Assembly (NCBI GenBank): GCA_020747065.1
Contig: JAGMVK010000002.1
Location: 1,302,001-1,366,000, forward strand
Length of the DNA: 64,000 nucleotides
Source: Cadophora sp. MPI-SDFR-AT-0126
Taxonomy: Eukaryota; Ascomycota; Leotiomycetes; Helotiales; Ploettnerulaceae
Reading direction: 5' to 3'
Part shown: positions 11,504-23,595 of the stretch, one piece after another
Layout: each line of letters opens with the position of its first letter
Position numbering within the stretch: the stretch's first letter is position 1
The notes under the pieces: model-generated
What the model was told of the DNA's origin: nothing
Database searches by the model: none
The model's input: only the letters and a program-made list of their open reading frames with translations
Program-made: the position numbers and the translations under genes

Positions 11504-13876
11504 ATGGCGGACCTCTCACACAAGACCGACGGGCCGTCCCCCCTCTCAGACGAAGGCTACGATGAATCGCTCCTCCCAGACTTCCACCGCGATTTCCTCT
11601 CCGAAGAGCACCTCCAAGCCTTTGCCAACGCGCTCTCTGCCCCCGATCCCAGCCCGTCTACCGACGACCTACTCTCCCCCACTCCCTCTGGCAGCTTCTA
11701 CGAAAATGGGCTTGGAAACGGCGTCACAGGAGCCAGAAGTCCCAGCATGGGACGCAGCAGTATGGACAGCGCGCGAAGCAAAGTCGACGGAGCACGCAGT
11801 CGCGAAAGCCTCTTTATCACTGCGCAGAACGACTGGGCGCCTGTGAACCCTGTCCGTCACAGCAGCAGCAAAAGCAAGAAAGCCAAAGCAGGCAATAAGA
11901 GCCGGCGGAAAAAGCAGCGGAGTAGCGACGAGACGCGGGAAGGTTATTTATACACATTATTGAAGTGGCCGTTACTGGGCATAGTCATTGCATGGGTTTC
12001 TGGACTGGGAATCAGTTATTTGTGGACGAGGCTGTATATTTGGCTGTATGAGCATTTTGTGGCGTGGAGGGGGAAGAGAGAAAAGCTTAGGAGGAAGTTG
12101 TATGCTACGACTAATTATGCGGATTGGGTTAAGGAAGCCAAGGAGTTGGATGCGTTCTTGGGTAATGAGAAGTGGAAGGAGGAGGATGAATATGCTTATT
12201 ACGACCATAAGACTGTCAGGAGGGTCCTGGAGCAGATGAGGAGGTATAGGAGGAGGATTGAGGGCTCGAGTAATGGCAGTGAGAATTCTGGAGGGGAAGC
12301 GAAGGCGGTCGAGGATCTTAAGGCGCTGGTGGAGGCGTGTGTGAAGAATAATTTCGTGGGTGTGGAAAACTCGAGGTTATATTCACAGACGTACTATGGA
12401 ACGAAGAATCTCGTCCAGGACTTTATTGACGAGGGTGGGTATTTCCCAGAAGCACCTGTAACCCAGATTCTAGAGTGGACAACCAACTGACAGCTTCATA
12501 GTGGAGAAAGGTGTTACTACATTGGTTAACACGAACCAGTTGGACGCAGAGGAAAAGCGAACCCTATTCAAACGCATGCATACCAATTATGGTCGAACAG
12601 CGCTCTGTCTTTCTGGAGGAGCATCATTCGCTTATTACCATTTTGGTGTTGTGAAAGCGTTGTTGGATGCCGACCTCTTGCCGGAAGTCATTACTGGGAC
12701 GTCTGGCGGCGCTTTGGTCGCTGCTCTGGTGGCGACTAGGACAAACGAGGAGCTAAAAAAGCTCCTTGTGCCTGCTCTTGCTGGCAGGATCAACGCCTGC
12801 TCCGAAGGTTTCACTACCTGGGCCCCTAGGTGGTGGAAGACAGGTGCGAGATTCGACTCGTTGGAGTGGGCGAAAAAGTGTAGTTGGTTTACAAGAGGGA
12901 GCATGACTTTCAGAGAGGCATATGAGAGGACAGGGAGGATATTGAATGTTTCTTGCGTCCCAGCAGATCCTCACTCGCCTACGTTAGTTCGCTGACACCC
13001 GTCCTTTTTACTCACTAACGTTTTCCCAGAATCCTCACAAACTATCTTACTTCGCCAGACTGCGTAATTTGGTCTGCAGTCCTTGCATCCGCGGCTGTCC
13101 CAGGTATTCTCAACCCAGTCGTCCTAATGATGAAAACGCGGTCCGGGACATTGGCCCCCTACTCCTTCGGCCACAAATGGAAAGACGGCAGTCTCCGCAC
13201 CGACATTCCCTTGAAAGCGCTGAACCTGCACTTCAACGTCAATTTCTCCATCGTATCACAAGTAAACCCACACATAAACCTCTTCTTCTTCTCATCACGC
13301 GGTTCCGTCGGCCAACCAGTGACACACCGTCGTGGTCGCGGCTGGCGAGGAGGTTTCCTCGGCTCAGCGACTGAGCAATATCTTAAACTTGACTTGAACA
13401 AATGGTTGAAAGTCCTTCGACATCTGGAGCTCCTCCCGCGACCACTTGGACAGGATTGGAGCGAAATCTGGCTGCAGCAGTTCTCTGGCACAATCACCAT
13501 CTGGCCGCGTTCTGTGGCCTCAGACTTTTGGCGTATCCTTTCAGATCCTAACCCGAAACAATTAGCTCGCATGTTGCATGTTGGACAACAGAGTGCATTT
13601 CCTAAACTGAAATTCTTAGCTAACAGGATGAAAGTGGAGAGGATGATTGAGCGGGGAAGGAGGGAGACGAGGGTTGGTATAAGAAGGGGCAGTATTGAGA
13701 GTATTTTGAGTGAGGATGATATGAGGAGTCTTTTGCTAAGAGGAGAGGGGGAGGTTACGGGCACGGAGGATGAGGATGGAGTTGAGACGGATGCGGATTT
13801 GGGAACTACGGGGGATGAGACGGATGAGGAGAAGGAAAAGGATGGGTTGTTGTTGGATTTGAAGGGGGCGACGTGA
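11504..13876 (+). CDS. Patatin-like phospholipase / triacylglycerol lipase
   Basis: Serine acyl hydrolase of the fungal patatin family (Tgl3/Tgl4/Tgl5 and plant SDP1 relatives), expected to cleave triacylglycerol or phospholipid at lipid droplets or ER. Three exons: 11504-12434, 12502-12982, 13030-13876; 752 residues. Residues 1-145 are Ser/Pro-rich. A hydrophobic stretch at about 148-185 can anchor in membrane. The helical pre-patatin (DUF3336-like) region precedes the catalytic domain. The catalytic elements are present: oxyanion glycines in LSGGASFA (347-354), the nucleophile elbow GTSGG with Ser378, and the DGS aspartate at about 523. The C-terminus is acidic. Introns are 67 and 47 nt with GT..AG ends. 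The enzyme should be active. Substrate preference cannot be read from sequence. Confidence 0.93.
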
Positions 13877-15936
13877 TTGAGTTGAGGTTTGAATTGATAA
13901 GTAACTCAGATTACATGAGTGGAGAGAGGTAGAATGGTGTAGCATCTTGAGTTTTCAAAGTACCCAAAGGCCGTCGTTACCTTGATGTGTATAAGTATGG
14001 CATTACAGTAGACGCATACAGTCTAGAATTGTCCCTAGAAGCCGAGTGATTTCTTTTTCTGGTTACACTTGCCTTGTGAGTTGTTCTTCCCCCCCCCCCC
14101 CCCCCCCCCCCTCTCATCCTTCGCCCTAGAATTCTAGCTTTTTCAGCACCATCGAGTGAGCTTATCGTGATCGCCGAGCGGGCAAAAGTTGTCTCGGATG
14201 GTACGGAGAGCTCTGCAGACCAAAAGATGCCCGAGTTCTGCGCAGCTCTTACATCCAAGAACTGACGTCTCATGCAGCTTCTAGTGGTATATGTCTGTTT
14301 TTTCGCCGAGTACCGATACGAGTTCACATTCCACGCTTTTGTACTCGTTGGAATCTCGTGGCTCAGCTACTCTTCTTGGTTCTGGGCTACCATAACATTC
14401 TTTCTGGTGCTCAAGATGTTTCAGATGTTCATACTGTATCTTAGAATTTTCTTGCAAACATTTTACAAAGTCGCCTGAACCCTCGGCTGGCTGTGGCAAA
14501 GTCAACACGAGGGTGCGTGTATGTCACGGTCTTTACAACATCTCCTGCCACCTCTGGAGTTTGATGCGAAGTCATACATTTCTAAAATTACATTTTCACA
14601 TCCGCAATATGTCCTCATAACCATAACATTTCTTCATCGAAACAAGCCAAGCGATGTCGGACATACGTCTTCGTTGGGACTATTCGACCAACGTTCGTAA
14701 GCGATTGGTGGCCGAAAGCGCAGCATGTAATATCCTGCGCCTGTATCTACAACGGCACCTCTGACAAATGTTTGCAAGAATGAGTAAAAGGGAGTGACTA
14801 GCGATGTTGAGGTTGTGTTTGACGATCTGAACCAAAACTTCTACGTTTAGGAAAATTGCGGACAACAGGAGACCCGATGCAATATTCTTCGCACAAGATC
14901 TACACATTTCATTTTATGGGAAGAACACTATCGGATGCCTTATTTTCTGCTTTGATCTGCGTCGAGTATTACATCTTTTGGCCAGAGGTTACCGCCCCGA
15001 AACCACTGAATACTGTCTACTGATCAAGTCCAAAAAGCTGCCAAACATCGTGCTTGTCTTTCCGATCGTAAAATCAAATACAACATTGCTTTGATGCGAA
15101 TCGGCTCTCCATAGAGGAGTCTGAGTCTTCGCGATTGCCATAAAATGATTTAAATGGCTCCTGGGAGCAATTCGGGAAACCCCAACAGAGGCCCAATCGA
15201 CCTCTGCCCATGATGGCAACAAGAGAGTCGCGAAGACGCGACGACTTGAGTGATAGCTTAATGGACAGACCATAATCTGGCTCATGATTGCTCAGATTCA
15301 ACAGCTACAGAAGGTCGATGTCAAGCTTGATATAGCCTGAACTAGGCGGTAGCACCTGCTTGTGGATATTACCATAGGGCTCTTTAAACCAATTCAAAAA
15401 ATGACGGCTCCGAAATGCTTCCTTCTCACTATTGTGTCGCAGAGTGGGATTGGAGAATACGTTACTGGGAGGTTCGCTTGACCGCTTTGCTTTGATGAGA
15501 ATGAAAGCCCTCGGACTGGGCTGCCTTGTACCATCCTGAGGGTCCATTTGAGTCAAGGGCTTGTGAAACTATATCTTTTTCCACAAGGAAGTGGGTAATA
15601 AGTTAGCTAAGGAATGCCAGTGGTTTTTGATCAAATGAATGTATGTGTGAACGTCTTCTGAACTGGTACCCGACACTGTGAATATGTACCTGAAGCGCCA
15701 TGTTCAGCTGTTGAGCTTTTTGGACGGACGACGGACTTGGTCACAGAGACGTTGTTTACAAATACTCGGTTGCAAGTCGCTGAATAACCCAAGCCCTGTT
15801 CAAGAAAGGTGGGGACCCACAAATCTGATTGGACTTCACCAACACGCCGATCTCGTAACGCACATATTGTTAGTGGTGATATAGTTTTGAATAAGCATTT
15901 TTCCTCACAAGTAATCACCATCGTAGGTGTAAGATG
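13877..15936. other. Intergenic region with weak ORFs
   Basis: About 2 kb without a convincing gene. It contains the poly-C run at 14089. A 68-residue hydrophobic ORF (14272-14478, plus) and an 80-residue ORF on minus (15547-15305, ATG start, protein-like composition) are the only readings with any coherence. I recognise neither and would not call them genes. Confidence 0.45.
14089..14111. repeat. Homopolymer run of 23 C
   Basis: An uninterrupted run of 23 C on plus lies between the lipase gene and the tRNA. Such runs are rare and unstable in fungal DNA, and length may be affected by sequencing. Confidence 0.9.
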
Positions 15937-16035
15937 TCCGGAATGGTGTAGTGGCTAGCATTTCTGCCTCTCATGGTCTGTTCAATACAGTAAATTTGTT
16001 CGCAGGAGACCGGGGTTCAATTCCCCGTTCCGGAA
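15937..16035 (+). tRNA. tRNA-Glu (anticodon CTC) with a 27-nt intron
   Basis: The acceptor stem TCCGGAA pairs with TTCCGGA, followed by discriminator A. D-stem GTG pairs with CAT (one wobble). The anticodon stem TCTGC pairs with GCAGG around the loop C-T-CTC-A-C. The T-arm is CGGGG / TTCAATT / CCCCG. Removing 15974-16000, located between positions 37 and 38 (the usual nuclear tRNA intron site), leaves a 72-nt tRNA. A run of five T at 16038-16042 is a good RNA polymerase III terminator. The anticodon CTC reads GAG glutamate codons. Confidence 0.95.
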
Positions 16036-16495
16036 AATTTTTCCTTTGCAATTTTTGCTTTCTGGACTTGGTTCTCTTCGAGGAGTTAGTAAGGACAACT
16101 TTTGCTCTCCAGTTCGCTGCAGCAAGCGAGCAGTGGTGTTCACTAATTTCTGAGTCAGCCGAAGAGATCGCTTTCTTGCCCCACCTGCAGCTGAACAAAC
16201 AACACGCCTCGAACGAGTAATCGATAGCCTCTCTCAAGTATTGCATTAAGTGATTGCGGATATCGAGGTAGAGATTTCTGCACAGTAGATACTCTCTTTT
16301 TGGCGTGATCCATACAAATAGATAAATGCAAGCCTTTGCGAGTATACGTCAGTCTTCCACATGGCTAATATCATTGCGCAATTTCTGTATTGCTCTATCT
16401 AATGTACAATGGGAATCTCTACAGAAATTCGAAAAAAGACCTTTCCCTAGCAATATAGGTAAGATCAAGTAGCTACCTCTGGGATGCTGATGTGT
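16036..16495. other. Spacer between tRNA-Glu and the P450 3' end
   Basis: AT-rich DNA following the pol III terminator. No coding or RNA signal beyond the terminator is visible. Confidence 0.55.
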
Positions 16496-18337
16496 TTATT
16501 CCTCATCTTCTCCAACCAACGCCTTGAAATCTACCGTCCTCTCGCCCACAAAATCAAATCTCCACCTGACATCTTCCCATCCCTCTCTCCTCCGCAGCCT
16601 GATATCGACATCTTTGACCGGTTTCCTGACTGCGGTGCCGAGTTTTTGGAAAGCCATATCAGGGACCTGGAAAGTGTCGTCGGTTTGGCTATCGGCTGAA
16701 AAGCCTACTACAACACCAGCTACAAATGCTAGAATTTCCATCATGGCGAAATGCCGACCTGGACACAAATGCTTACCGCCTCCAAACGGAAAGTAGCCTT
16801 GCTTCTGCGCTTGGCGCGTTGGCTTGTCGAGAGCTGCTTTGGTACTTGGCAGGAATCGCCGCGGATTGAATTGTGAGGCATCTGATCCCCAGATCGTGGG
16901 GGAAGTGTGGGTTATTCCCGATGGGAGCTGTATCACAGATGGAGATTTCAGTGTGTATGATAAGGAGGACCCTGAAGATGACAGTGTGGTGGGCTGTGTC
17001 ACGGCGCGGACAGATGTTGCTGCATCGACTAGGCGGAGTGTTTCGTGAAAGGTAGAGAGCAGAAGTGGGCACTGGGTCTGAAAACGTGTAATGTCCATTA
17101 CAGCTTCCTCTTTACCATCTGCCATGGACGTTTGACGAGTTACGATAGATTCGACCTCGGCTCTTATTTGTGCCAGTAGAGTGGGCGACGAGAGAATGTA
17201 GCCCAGTTGCCAGAACGATGTTGGTACTGAATTCGTTGTTGCCAGGAAGAGAGTGGAAATCTCAAAATTGGCAATGTCATCTGGGGTGAAACCCCATTTT
17301 TGGCAGCAGGTAAGACGAGCCTGTATTAATTTCGAAGCTGTGAGCTCGTGTTTGTTTGCATAGAATGACGTGAATGCACTTTTAATGCGAATTCGCCCGA
17401 GATATGCTTTTGGAGCTATGATAGTGGGGAATAAGTTGAGCATTAGAAGAGTCATCTTGTCTTCAAAGTCCCTGTGCAGCGTGTTAGCAGACTAGCTACA
17501 TTTGATAGGCGAGGTTTTGTGGGTTTCCATGCTTGCTTTCTGGTAAGAAATGCGTGATCAACATACCAAAGACAGTCAATCAGGCTGTGGTCTGTGTTTA
17601 AGGGACTCTCCGGTCCGTAAAGTGCGTCAGCGGTTGCGAGGGTCAAGACATCTCGAACCCATTTGTAAAGACCGAATGTCTCCCCATCTGCATTGATTAC
17701 ATTAAGAGACGCTGCGACTTTTTCCAGCACTCCCTGATTTAACTCCGACAAGCCAGTGCCAGGAGAAAGTGATTCTACCATTATCTTGTGGTTCTCGTTC
17801 AAAAAGGAATCCCCATTGTTTCCATTCAAGAATGGTCCGTTGGGATCGTAGTCTGGGGATGTTTCTCCCCGAATAATCTTCATTCCTTGTTCCCCGATAT
17901 TGAAAGCTCGCTGTGACGATTCAACGACGAAAGAGCCAAAGTCGAAGGCTTTCGTATTCCGATACGCAGCCTGTATAAGAGATGGGTCGCAAATGACGTA
18001 AATTCGTGATGAGAATATTCGCAGTGTGAAGGCTGGATATGAGGGTACTTTTGAACTACTTTCAGTCAGCTATGCCACTCGCTGCCTCCTACCCAAATTA
18101 CCTCAGCATCTGCATGTATCCAACCTGCCATTTCAACATTCCCAACAAATGGCCGCAGAACGGTATCTTTGATTTCAGTAATGGTGGTTCGGCCTCGTCC
18201 AAGACTCCTAGCCTGTTCATTCCAATAATCAGGACTCCCACCACGGCCAAGGCCACGGTTGAAATGAACACATGGTTTCCATTACCGCGCAGTATCGGCT
18301 CCGTCAGAGAGCCTCCATTGTCGAGATTCGTCGTCAT
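16496..18337 (-). CDS. Cytochrome P450 monooxygenase (CYP7/CYP8-like class)
   Basis: Heme-thiolate monooxygenase, probably ER-anchored and needing a P450 reductase. Three exons, 5' to 3': 18337-18102, 18058-17567, 17471-16496; 567 residues with phases closing. A membrane anchor lies at about residues 23-40 (FISTVALAVVGVLIIGM), followed by the Pro-rich hinge. The I-helix has ATTNSVP (about 320-326) instead of the common AGxDT, as in fungal relatives of sterol 7-alpha-hydroxylase and prostacyclin synthase. The K-helix ExxR is in FHETLRL (386-389). The heme loop FPFGGGKHLCPG has the ligand Cys479. All key residues are intact. The substrate cannot be predicted. It lies between a tRNA gene and a decayed oxidoreductase, which suggests an accessory role. 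Confidence 0.9.
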
Positions 18338-19716
18338 CTTAGTCCTGATCCTCCCTCGTGCTCAAATTCTCTCGAAGATCTATCACCTCAAATGAGGTTG
18401 CGAAGCTCCGGTCGCTGCACAATGGCACGTCATGAGATAATCAAGAGAAATACGAAATAGCAAACTCTTTGTAGAAACTCGAATAAAATAAATAGAAATG
18501 AACTTGACTTTGCGACCTCGAAGTCCTATAGGAGGCGCCCCCAGTTTCTATCGGTTTGATAATCTAGGCTAGACAACCAACTGCTGTCCAAGCACAATCC
18601 GCAAGACTTGTTCCGAGATCATCTCTAATTCGAGCTCGTTGGTCTGGATCAATCAGAGTGGGAAGATCTGCCACTGGTACGGGTCGATGCGATGCCTGGC
18701 GTCTTCTTTGCATGGTCTGCATGAGAATGGTTTCAGCATTCAAGACACCCGAAAGAAGGCCAAGACTCGGGAGGTCGATAGCCGGTGACTATCGCGGCTG
18801 TCTAAACCTCCGGAGACTGTCGTCGTCGTCGTCAATTGCCAGGTTTGGAACTGGTGGAGTTGATCATGGATGAGATTGTTGATCCTGGGGTGTTCATGAC
18901 TGGAATTTGTTTTGAAGCTGGATGAGGAGAGTTGAGGGAAGTTGATAGACCAGCTCGGATAAAATTCGGATCTTCAAAACTCAATCTCACCTCACACACT
19001 CCGCTTTGGAGATCGTGGAAAGTTGGGGAAACAGGCAACTTTTGCCGCTGGGGAATTCATGCCTTGTACCTGGATTCGAGTTGGCCATTTAAGCTTTGGA
19101 AGCTTTGGAAGCTTCGGGGACGTGACATCTCCCAAGAGAAACCAAGCAGGTTTCCGGCTTTAGCTTCATGATATCCTTGGCAAAAATAGTGAGCCCGCAG
19201 AGTATGGTCCTATTTGCACAAACAGTCTTTATATTGAAGGCACCTTTTGTCTGCTTCATGCGAGCCTTGAAGCCAAATCGACTTTGCAGAGCATCTGAGT
19301 GAACAAACAGCGAATGCCATAATGGCACAGGATGGGTTCATGATGACGCGTGCGCCGTGACATCGACATTCAAGTTATGAAGACACATGTTATGAAGATA
19401 TCCAATATCCCTGAACTTGTTGGCGACATCGTCCTCATACAACTGTTGATTTATTTCCATGGTGTAGTCGATTGCCATTTGCGGTAAGAACAGGTGAATG
19501 AATGCAGATGGTTCCTTCCGCCAGACTCTCTCTAATGGGGAAGAATGCTGCATGGCGCATTTCAGAGCTTTGATTGCTTTATTCCCCACGAACATGCTCT
19601 ACTCCATTGCGCCAGTTTCAATTTCTTATCACTAAAATCATCATTGCATCAATTTCCACATTCCGCCGTCGATATCAACATTGCATCAATTCGATCTCTC
19701 CTCGCTGAAATCAACA
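18338..19716. other. Intergenic region between P450 and reductase pseudogene
   Basis: No intact gene. Two adjacent minus-strand ORFs (19595-19338 with an ATG start; 19328-19089 without one) have protein-like composition but match nothing I know, and may be remnants. A short tandem of AAGCTTTGG lies at about 19091-19117. Two copies of CATTGCATCAATT occur at about 19643 and 19680, upstream of the pseudogene. Confidence 0.4.
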
Positions 19717-20741
19717 ATGAACAACTCCTCTCATCAAGTTCAGCAAAATCCCAGAAACCACATTCAATGACGGGAATCTCCTGCCAGTGCCAGGGATTGC
19801 AACGAACAATCTCACGGACAGTACAGCCAGACCAGGGATGCTCTACAGCTCGGTATTCGCCATATAGATGTCACGAAAGCGGACGAGTACATTGAAGTTG
19901 CACGTGCGATCAAGGATTCCGGCATTCCTCGATCACACGTCTTTCTTACAGTAAGAGCCTCCTTTCTCGAAGATGTAAGCCGGACGATTGACGACGCACT
20001 TCTGGCGCTAGGCACGCCCTACATCGACTTGTTCTTGACGGCGCGAGAGCCGTACAAGCACGAGTGGCAGTTGACCATTGCATGGTCGGCTGTGGAAGAG
20101 ATTAAAGTGGATGAACGAGCTAGGTCGATTGGGGTCGCTAACATGGAGATGGAAGACCTCTCAATCATCGTCAAGCAGGCCGAACGATTCCTACCAGTGG
20201 TCAATCAGGTTAAATTCCATCCTTTCTACCAACAAACCGAGTTTCTACAATGGTCGAAGCATCAAGGAGTTGTAACAGCAACATATCGACCATTGGACAG
20301 CGTGTCCAGAATGGCAATGGAGGAACTCGCTTCCATTTCTGCCGAGAATATCTTCTAGAAAACTGCGACGGTGCATAAAGTGTCCGTGCAAGCCATCATA
20401 CTGAACTGAATCGCTCTGAGCGGGGTCATTGTAAGTCCTACGTTGCTTCATTATTTCAGATCTGATCACAATTGCCCAAATAGCCAGCTATCCACGGATG
20501 GGAACCCCTTTTCCTATCCCTAAATTGCATTGTGCGAACAGGTAATATCAAGCTAATTCTATTGCCTGCTGTTCAGATTGTGATAACCAGTAAAACATCT
20601 AGAGAGTTAGAAGTACATATGAAGATGTTCGAGATAAAGCTGACCAACAACGAGTTCGAAGGTATCACGGTGGCGGGACATCGGAAACACGAACAAAACA
20701 TTATCAAGTCTGTTGACTGCACGCGGTGTTTGAAGGTGTAA
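19717..20741 (+). pseudogene. Aldo/keto reductase pseudogene (two frameshifts, two in-frame stops)
   Basis: Translated pieces follow the order of a fungal NADPH-dependent aldo/keto reductase: the beta-hairpin NDGNLLPVPGIATNNLT (about 19770-19820); ALQLGIRHIDVTKADEYIEV; the TIDDALLALGTPYIDLFL strand-helix (about 19990-20040); VNQVKFHPFYQQTEF (about 20200); the helix VSVQAIILN (about 20380-20406); and a C-terminal part ITSKTSRELEVHMKMF (from 20577). The frame is broken just after the ATG (about 19725) and again at about 19815-19840. The conserved C-terminal region is cut by TAG at 20356 and by TGA at 20407, where family members have Trp. A GT..AG interval at 20431-20576 would join the last two parts in phase. 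An active enzyme could not be made from this allele unless these are sequence errors. Confidence 0.8.
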
Positions 20742-21567
20742 AGGAAGATGACATGAACGCCGGGCCCAGCGGCTAATTCAGATAACATGGCAAGTTTGAA
20801 GAAAGAAGATGTTTTCGTGAAGAAAGAGACATGAACCTAATCGATAGGGCGGGCTTTGAGTATGACGACGGGACCATGTCGCGAACCACAATATGCCTAA
20901 TCTGTCCAAGCCAATCCGTAGACCTTGATCAGCGTGATTCCAGCAAATATGAGTTTTGCGGATAGCATCTACACATAAGTGAATACGAATAGCAGACCTT
21001 TCCGCTATAACCTGGACGCCCTTGATATATTGCCGAGAAGAAGGGGTACGCGAGGTCCACAAACTCGCTTGGTGGTCAACAAATGCAGAGAGGATGATGT
21101 TCCGACTGACAACAATGTACGACCTGCGATCATTAACATAGAGAAGAATCTGATAGTCATTCTTAGATACCCTGAGGTGTTACACTGAAAACCTTTCGCT
21201 GGCCCTGTTCTGTTTGCGACGAAAGTTTGAGTGCAGTCCAGGTGAGCCTCGGAACGAATAAATTCAAGCACATAATGAGTTGGACCGCTACCGTTGTTCA
21301 AAAATGCTTTATTTATTTATTGTCTCTGGCTTTCCATGAGCGTGTGCACATACGAAGGAATGCGGAAGGAAAGTGCAAGCACTTCCAATGACAAGCCGTT
21401 CCTTCCTAACAGATTGCTCAAGCGAGCACGTAATCCACAGGAACACGTTCATTTCAGGCATGAGTTTCCTTTCATTCCTTGCCCTCTAAATTCAAAGCAT
21501 ATTTGGTGCTTCAAAATCATCCTACTACCGTCCGCAAGCATTTTTACCCAATGTATTCCTGCCTGTA
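20742..21567. other. Intergenic region
   Basis: Between the pseudogene and the next gene. ORFs on both strands are short and overlapping. No recognisable gene, RNA or repeat. Confidence 0.55.
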
Positions 21568-23330
21568 ATGGCGTCACCCTCTTCTTCCGCAGGTCCCCTC
21601 GACCTCACAACCGATCCACAAACAACCCAGATCTTCTCTTCCAAAACAGCCGAACCACCCATCAAAATCAAAACAAACACCCACATCCCCCTACACAAAT
21701 ATCAATTAACGCACAACCTCCTCTACGAAAGACACTTCTTCGGCGACTCCTTCATCTCGGCACATCTTCAACGGCTACAAAATGGCGTCTTCATTTCGCC
21801 AAACATACATTCCGCATCTGCCCCAAATGACCAGGGTGAGCACTATTCAAAAACCTTCGTTACATTCGCCGCCATCGCATTCACGTTGCATCCGTCATTG
21901 AGCGAAGATCATCGTTTCAAGAGTGCGGTGATTGAGATTAGGGCTACGAATCATGATGGTTCACCATTGAAAGTGCTGAGATTTGCACCGCATCTCGCGT
22001 TTGGGAGGATTAGCAGTGCCAGTCTGAAGTGGAACTTTCAGGTGGGTAGAAGTTATAGAACTATAGAGGCGAGCTGATATATCTGTAGCTTGGAGCATCA
22101 TTGGGAGTTGCTCAGGGACCTGCTAAAGCGGATCTAGAGCCGAAGGTCGGATTCGAAAAGGACCTCGTCGTGGGAAGCTTCATGAGAATGTAAGTCATTC
22201 GTTCTCTTGTAATCAAGAATTTGCAATTATTGAATTCAGATGCTAACTGTACTTCAGTCAAGGGTCGACACGCAGTGAGTTTAAACCAGTTACCACCCTT
22301 CCTCGAGAAGATGTTTGCTTTCTGACTCCAGAATTATCCAACGAGAAACCCAATCATCAGATTGTTGCTTTCTGGATTCCAGTACTGACCTCGAACAGGT
22401 GTTCCACCAACACTCGCTTCCTCCACGGAGCCTAAAGTTCCTGATACCACCTTAGTTTGGTCTCTCGAGGAGAACTCTCAACAAGAAGGTGGTCTACCAC
22501 GCGAATTTACATTCGTCGTCCTGCTCGAACGTCCCCTCCCAAGAAAGTCCTTGCATCAAGGCCAAGTCAAAGCTCAGGCTCAACCTATATGCAGTCCACA
22601 AATGAAGAAAGCCGCAACAGAAGGCGATGAGGCCATATGCTGTAACCAAGGATCTGCAGCTCTGAAATACGAAAGAATTGCTGGAATCGATGCTACGCTC
22701 CAGGAGCCACAATCGGTACCTCCCACACCTCCCCGTTCTCCTCCACCCAAGAAACTTGTCAAGAAATCCATGGATTTGGCACATACACTCGTCGCTAAAG
22801 CACAATTGAACTTCGAAGAAATGGAGGAATGCGTCCACACAAAAGCGACCGAATTAGAGAACGAGCTCTCGCACATGTCCCAAAAATTCCACAAGACATA
22901 TGTTGAGCCTGAGCCTCTGCATGTCACTGGAGAAATGCCCAATGCCAGAAGGGTCTCTACTGCAAGCAGCATCAGAAACGAGGAAGTCTTCACACCCATC
23001 CATTTCCACATATCTGTCAAGCCACGTATCACGAATGCTCCAGACAAGAGCACCAACATATTCGCTGCCAGCGAGTATGATGAATCCATAGTGGAAGGAC
23101 AAGTGGGTCAGAGATTCGGCGCTCTTGAGGACGAGAATGGCGACGATGGTGAGAGGGCAATTGTTGGAGGACTATACAATTTTGCTGCGATGGGTGGACA
23201 CTTCGAGGACTTGGTGGAACTACCGGGAAGCTCTGTCGGAACAATTGTAAGGAGCCATCTTTCTTGCAGTCCTCATAAGTGTAGAATTGATACTGACTGA
23301 GTGTAGGAGCCTTCGTTGCCAGCTAAGTAA
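21568..23330 (+). CDS. Unknown conserved-looking fungal protein
   Basis: Five exons: 21568-22041, 22089-22189, 22258-22274 (17 nt), 22399-23246, 23307-23330. They total 1464 nt, 487 residues, all phases agreeing. The N-terminal 160 residues look folded, with alternating hydrophobic strands, and are followed by a Gly/Ala-rich loop encoded across introns 1 and 2. The middle has a Pro-rich stretch (VPPTPPRSPPPKK), and a charged helical part (about residues 310-345) precedes an acidic C-terminal region. No signal peptide, membrane helix or known motif is seen. I do not recognise the family. The last exon is tiny; if its intron is kept, the protein ends about ten residues later at 23300. The exon 3 to exon 4 junction is the least certain because that intron is 124 nt with several possible acceptors. 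Confidence 0.72.
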
Positions 23331-23595
23331 TGTTAAAGGATGTTTAAAAAATTGATGGGCGGAAAAGGTAGCAAGTGGTTGTAGAGAGACTGGCAACATG
23401 CATGAACAAAATGTAATTGACCGTTGGGAGTGCCACAGATAGAGACCTTCACTAGACGATATGCTTCCTAGTATTCTTAAAATTGAGACTGGACTGCGCT
23501 AGGTCGACGCACCTTTTACATGTCTTCACCGTTGCTGCTCTCAAAACCGTTGGTATCATCATTCTATTTGCTCGACTATTATACACGCAATAAAC

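Noticed and set aside
13159..13764. 201-codon minus ORF in the lipase gene
   Set aside because: Antisense shadow of the patatin exon.
20431..20459. GTAAGT..TTTCAG interval in the reductase pseudogene as an intron
   Set aside because: 29 nt is too short for splicing; a 146-nt interval to 20576 fits better.
21294..21830. 178-codon plus ORF overlapping the start of the gene at 21568
   Set aside because: Out of frame with the multi-exon gene, which has consistent splice phases; no motif.
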